DNA of 64,000 nucleotides from the NCBI RefSeq assembly GCF_002368415.1, contig NZ_AP018290.1, forward strand, positions 2,483,470 through 2,547,469, read 5' to 3'. Origin of the DNA: Calothrix sp. NIES-4105 (GTDB lineage Bacteria; Cyanobacteriota; Cyanobacteriia; Cyanobacteriales; Nostocaceae). Position 1 is the first letter of the stretch, and each line of letters starts with the position of its first letter. The position numbers were made by a program, and so were the translations under genes. Shown here piece after piece: positions 63,409 to 64,000 of the stretch. The notes beneath the pieces are model-generated. The model saw only the letters and a list, made by a program, of their open reading frames with translations. It searched no databases and was not told where the DNA came from.

Positions 63409-63789
63409 TTACTTAAATAAGTTTTTCAACCAAACAACAGCCAAAATTCCTAACAGTAGCCAAACCAGTACAATTATGCTTGCAGCTATCCAATTAGTGG
63501 GTTTCCTTTGAGACTGCATTGCTTCTGCTTTCTCTCGACATTCAGCTAGAATATTTGGGGGAATTATTTTTAGAACAAACCAAATTCCCAACGGTACTAT
63601 AATTAGGTCGTCAAGATAACCTAAAATTGGAACAAAATCTGGAATTAAGTCGATAGGGCTAAAAGCGTAGGCTACAATTATTACAGACAAAAGCCTTGCA
63701 TACCACGGAGTTCTTGAGTCTTTGCTTGCTAGATAAACAGCATAGATTTCTCTTTTAAGTTTTTTAGCTAGTTGCTTCAATGAATACAT
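63409..63789 (-). CDS. YkvA family (DUF1232) membrane protein
   Basis: A 126-residue protein with the DUF1232 core PWYARLLSVIIVAYAFSPIDL and IPDFVPILGYLDDLIIVPLG (about 28-75), predicted to be a membrane hairpin, plus a further C-terminal helix (about 100-122). The family is widespread and of unknown function. Confidence 0.88.
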   Translation of the reverse strand: MYSLKQLAKKLKREIYAVYLASKDSRTPWYARLLSVIIVAYAFSPIDLIPDFVPILGYLDDLIIVPLGIWFVLKIIPPNILAECREKAEAMQSQRKPTNWIAASIIVLVWLLLGILAVVWLKNLFK

Positions 63790-63861
63790 TGATTAATGTC
63801 GGCGCCTAAAGTTGCTTACTATCAATGTCTCATAAACAGGCGCCTACAAGTTAAATAAAAA

Positions 63862-64000
63862 TCAAGCCGCTTCTAACTCAGCTAAACTTAATACAACTTT
63901 ACGTAGTCTGTCACTAAAGTATACAACCCTGCGTTACAGGCACCAGTTCTGTTTGTAGTTGCTCCCACAAACTAATTCCTTCTTCTTCAAAAGCTTCTTA
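63862..64000 (-). pseudogene. Partial, frame-broken coding tail at the window edge
   Basis: Entering from base 64000 on the minus strand one frame gives AFEEEGISLWEQLQTELVPV and stops near 63919; another gives VVYFSDRLRKVVLSLAELEAA and stops at 63862. The two pieces look like one protein end separated by a frameshift around 63920-63930. The family is unknown and the rest is outside the window. Confidence 0.35.

Noticed and set aside
1-64000. tRNA genes, IS elements or prophage
   Set aside because: No tRNA T-loop/acceptor pattern, transposase, integrase or structural phage gene was found by reading either strand.

Overview
The window comes from a cyanobacterium, most likely a filamentous heterocyst former (Nostocales). 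The pointers are NblA, a phycocyanobilin:ferredoxin oxidoreductase, a DevBCA-type exporter, an XisH/XisI pair, an orphan Mo-nitrogenase C-terminal domain protein, DUF3370/DUF3531/COP23 proteins, many Ser/Thr kinases, and abundant short repeats of the Calothrix/Nostoc style. I saw no tRNA, rRNA, transposase, prophage or CRISPR array. By reading, I found no copy of the usual cyanobacterial palindrome GCGATCGC (HIP1), whereas GGCGCC occurs about 80 times.

Layout. 0-9 kb: a coding tail, an ABC1-type atypical kinase, a PP2C phosphatase, nblA with a hairpin leader, a Ser/Thr kinase and a large multi-PAS hybrid histidine kinase. 9-17 kb: anmK, a five-copy tandem array, purN, then a tonB/exbB/exbD locus that looks broken beside an intact TonB-dependent receptor. 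17-20.8 kb: two small unknown genes, a pilin-like G/H protein, a lone sugar-ABC permease, a GNAT enzyme. 20.9-28 kb: a toxin-antitoxin zone mixing intact modules (DUF433/PIN-like, HicBA, RelE-like, XisI) with many relics (higBA, a second higA, xisH with a stop codon, DUF6887/6888-like pieces); a GIY-YIG protein and rsmG sit inside it. 28-34 kb: DUF3370, Nudix, DUF3531, a TPR protein, an ABC ATPase, pcyA. 34-38.5 kb: devB-devC-devA. 38.7-46 kb: a membrane protein, a HAD phosphatase, a CNNM/CorC protein, mfd. 46-52 kb: HicB remnants, an FAD monooxygenase, Mo-nitro_C, creatininase, a second five-copy array, an ACT-domain malic enzyme. 52-63.3 kb: two paralogous transmembrane Ser/Thr kinases bracket four secreted trypsin-like proteases (two fused to 13 TPRs) and two COP23 proteins. 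The end holds a YkvA protein and a degenerate tail.

The strongest novel signals are: (1) the kinase/protease/COP23 cluster as a candidate envelope signalling or proteolysis module; (2) eight copies of a fixed-length 28-bp palindrome whose centre varies but stays palindromic; (3) two independent five-copy arrays sharing a GGGCGGGTTTA start; (4) GGCGCC as an apparent replacement for HIP1; (5) repeat elements that became in-frame peptide insertions in a histidine kinase and in Mfd. Core genes (mfd, pcyA, rsmG, malic enzyme) read without a break, so the frameshifts in accessory genes are more likely real decay than general sequence error, though single-base errors cannot be excluded.
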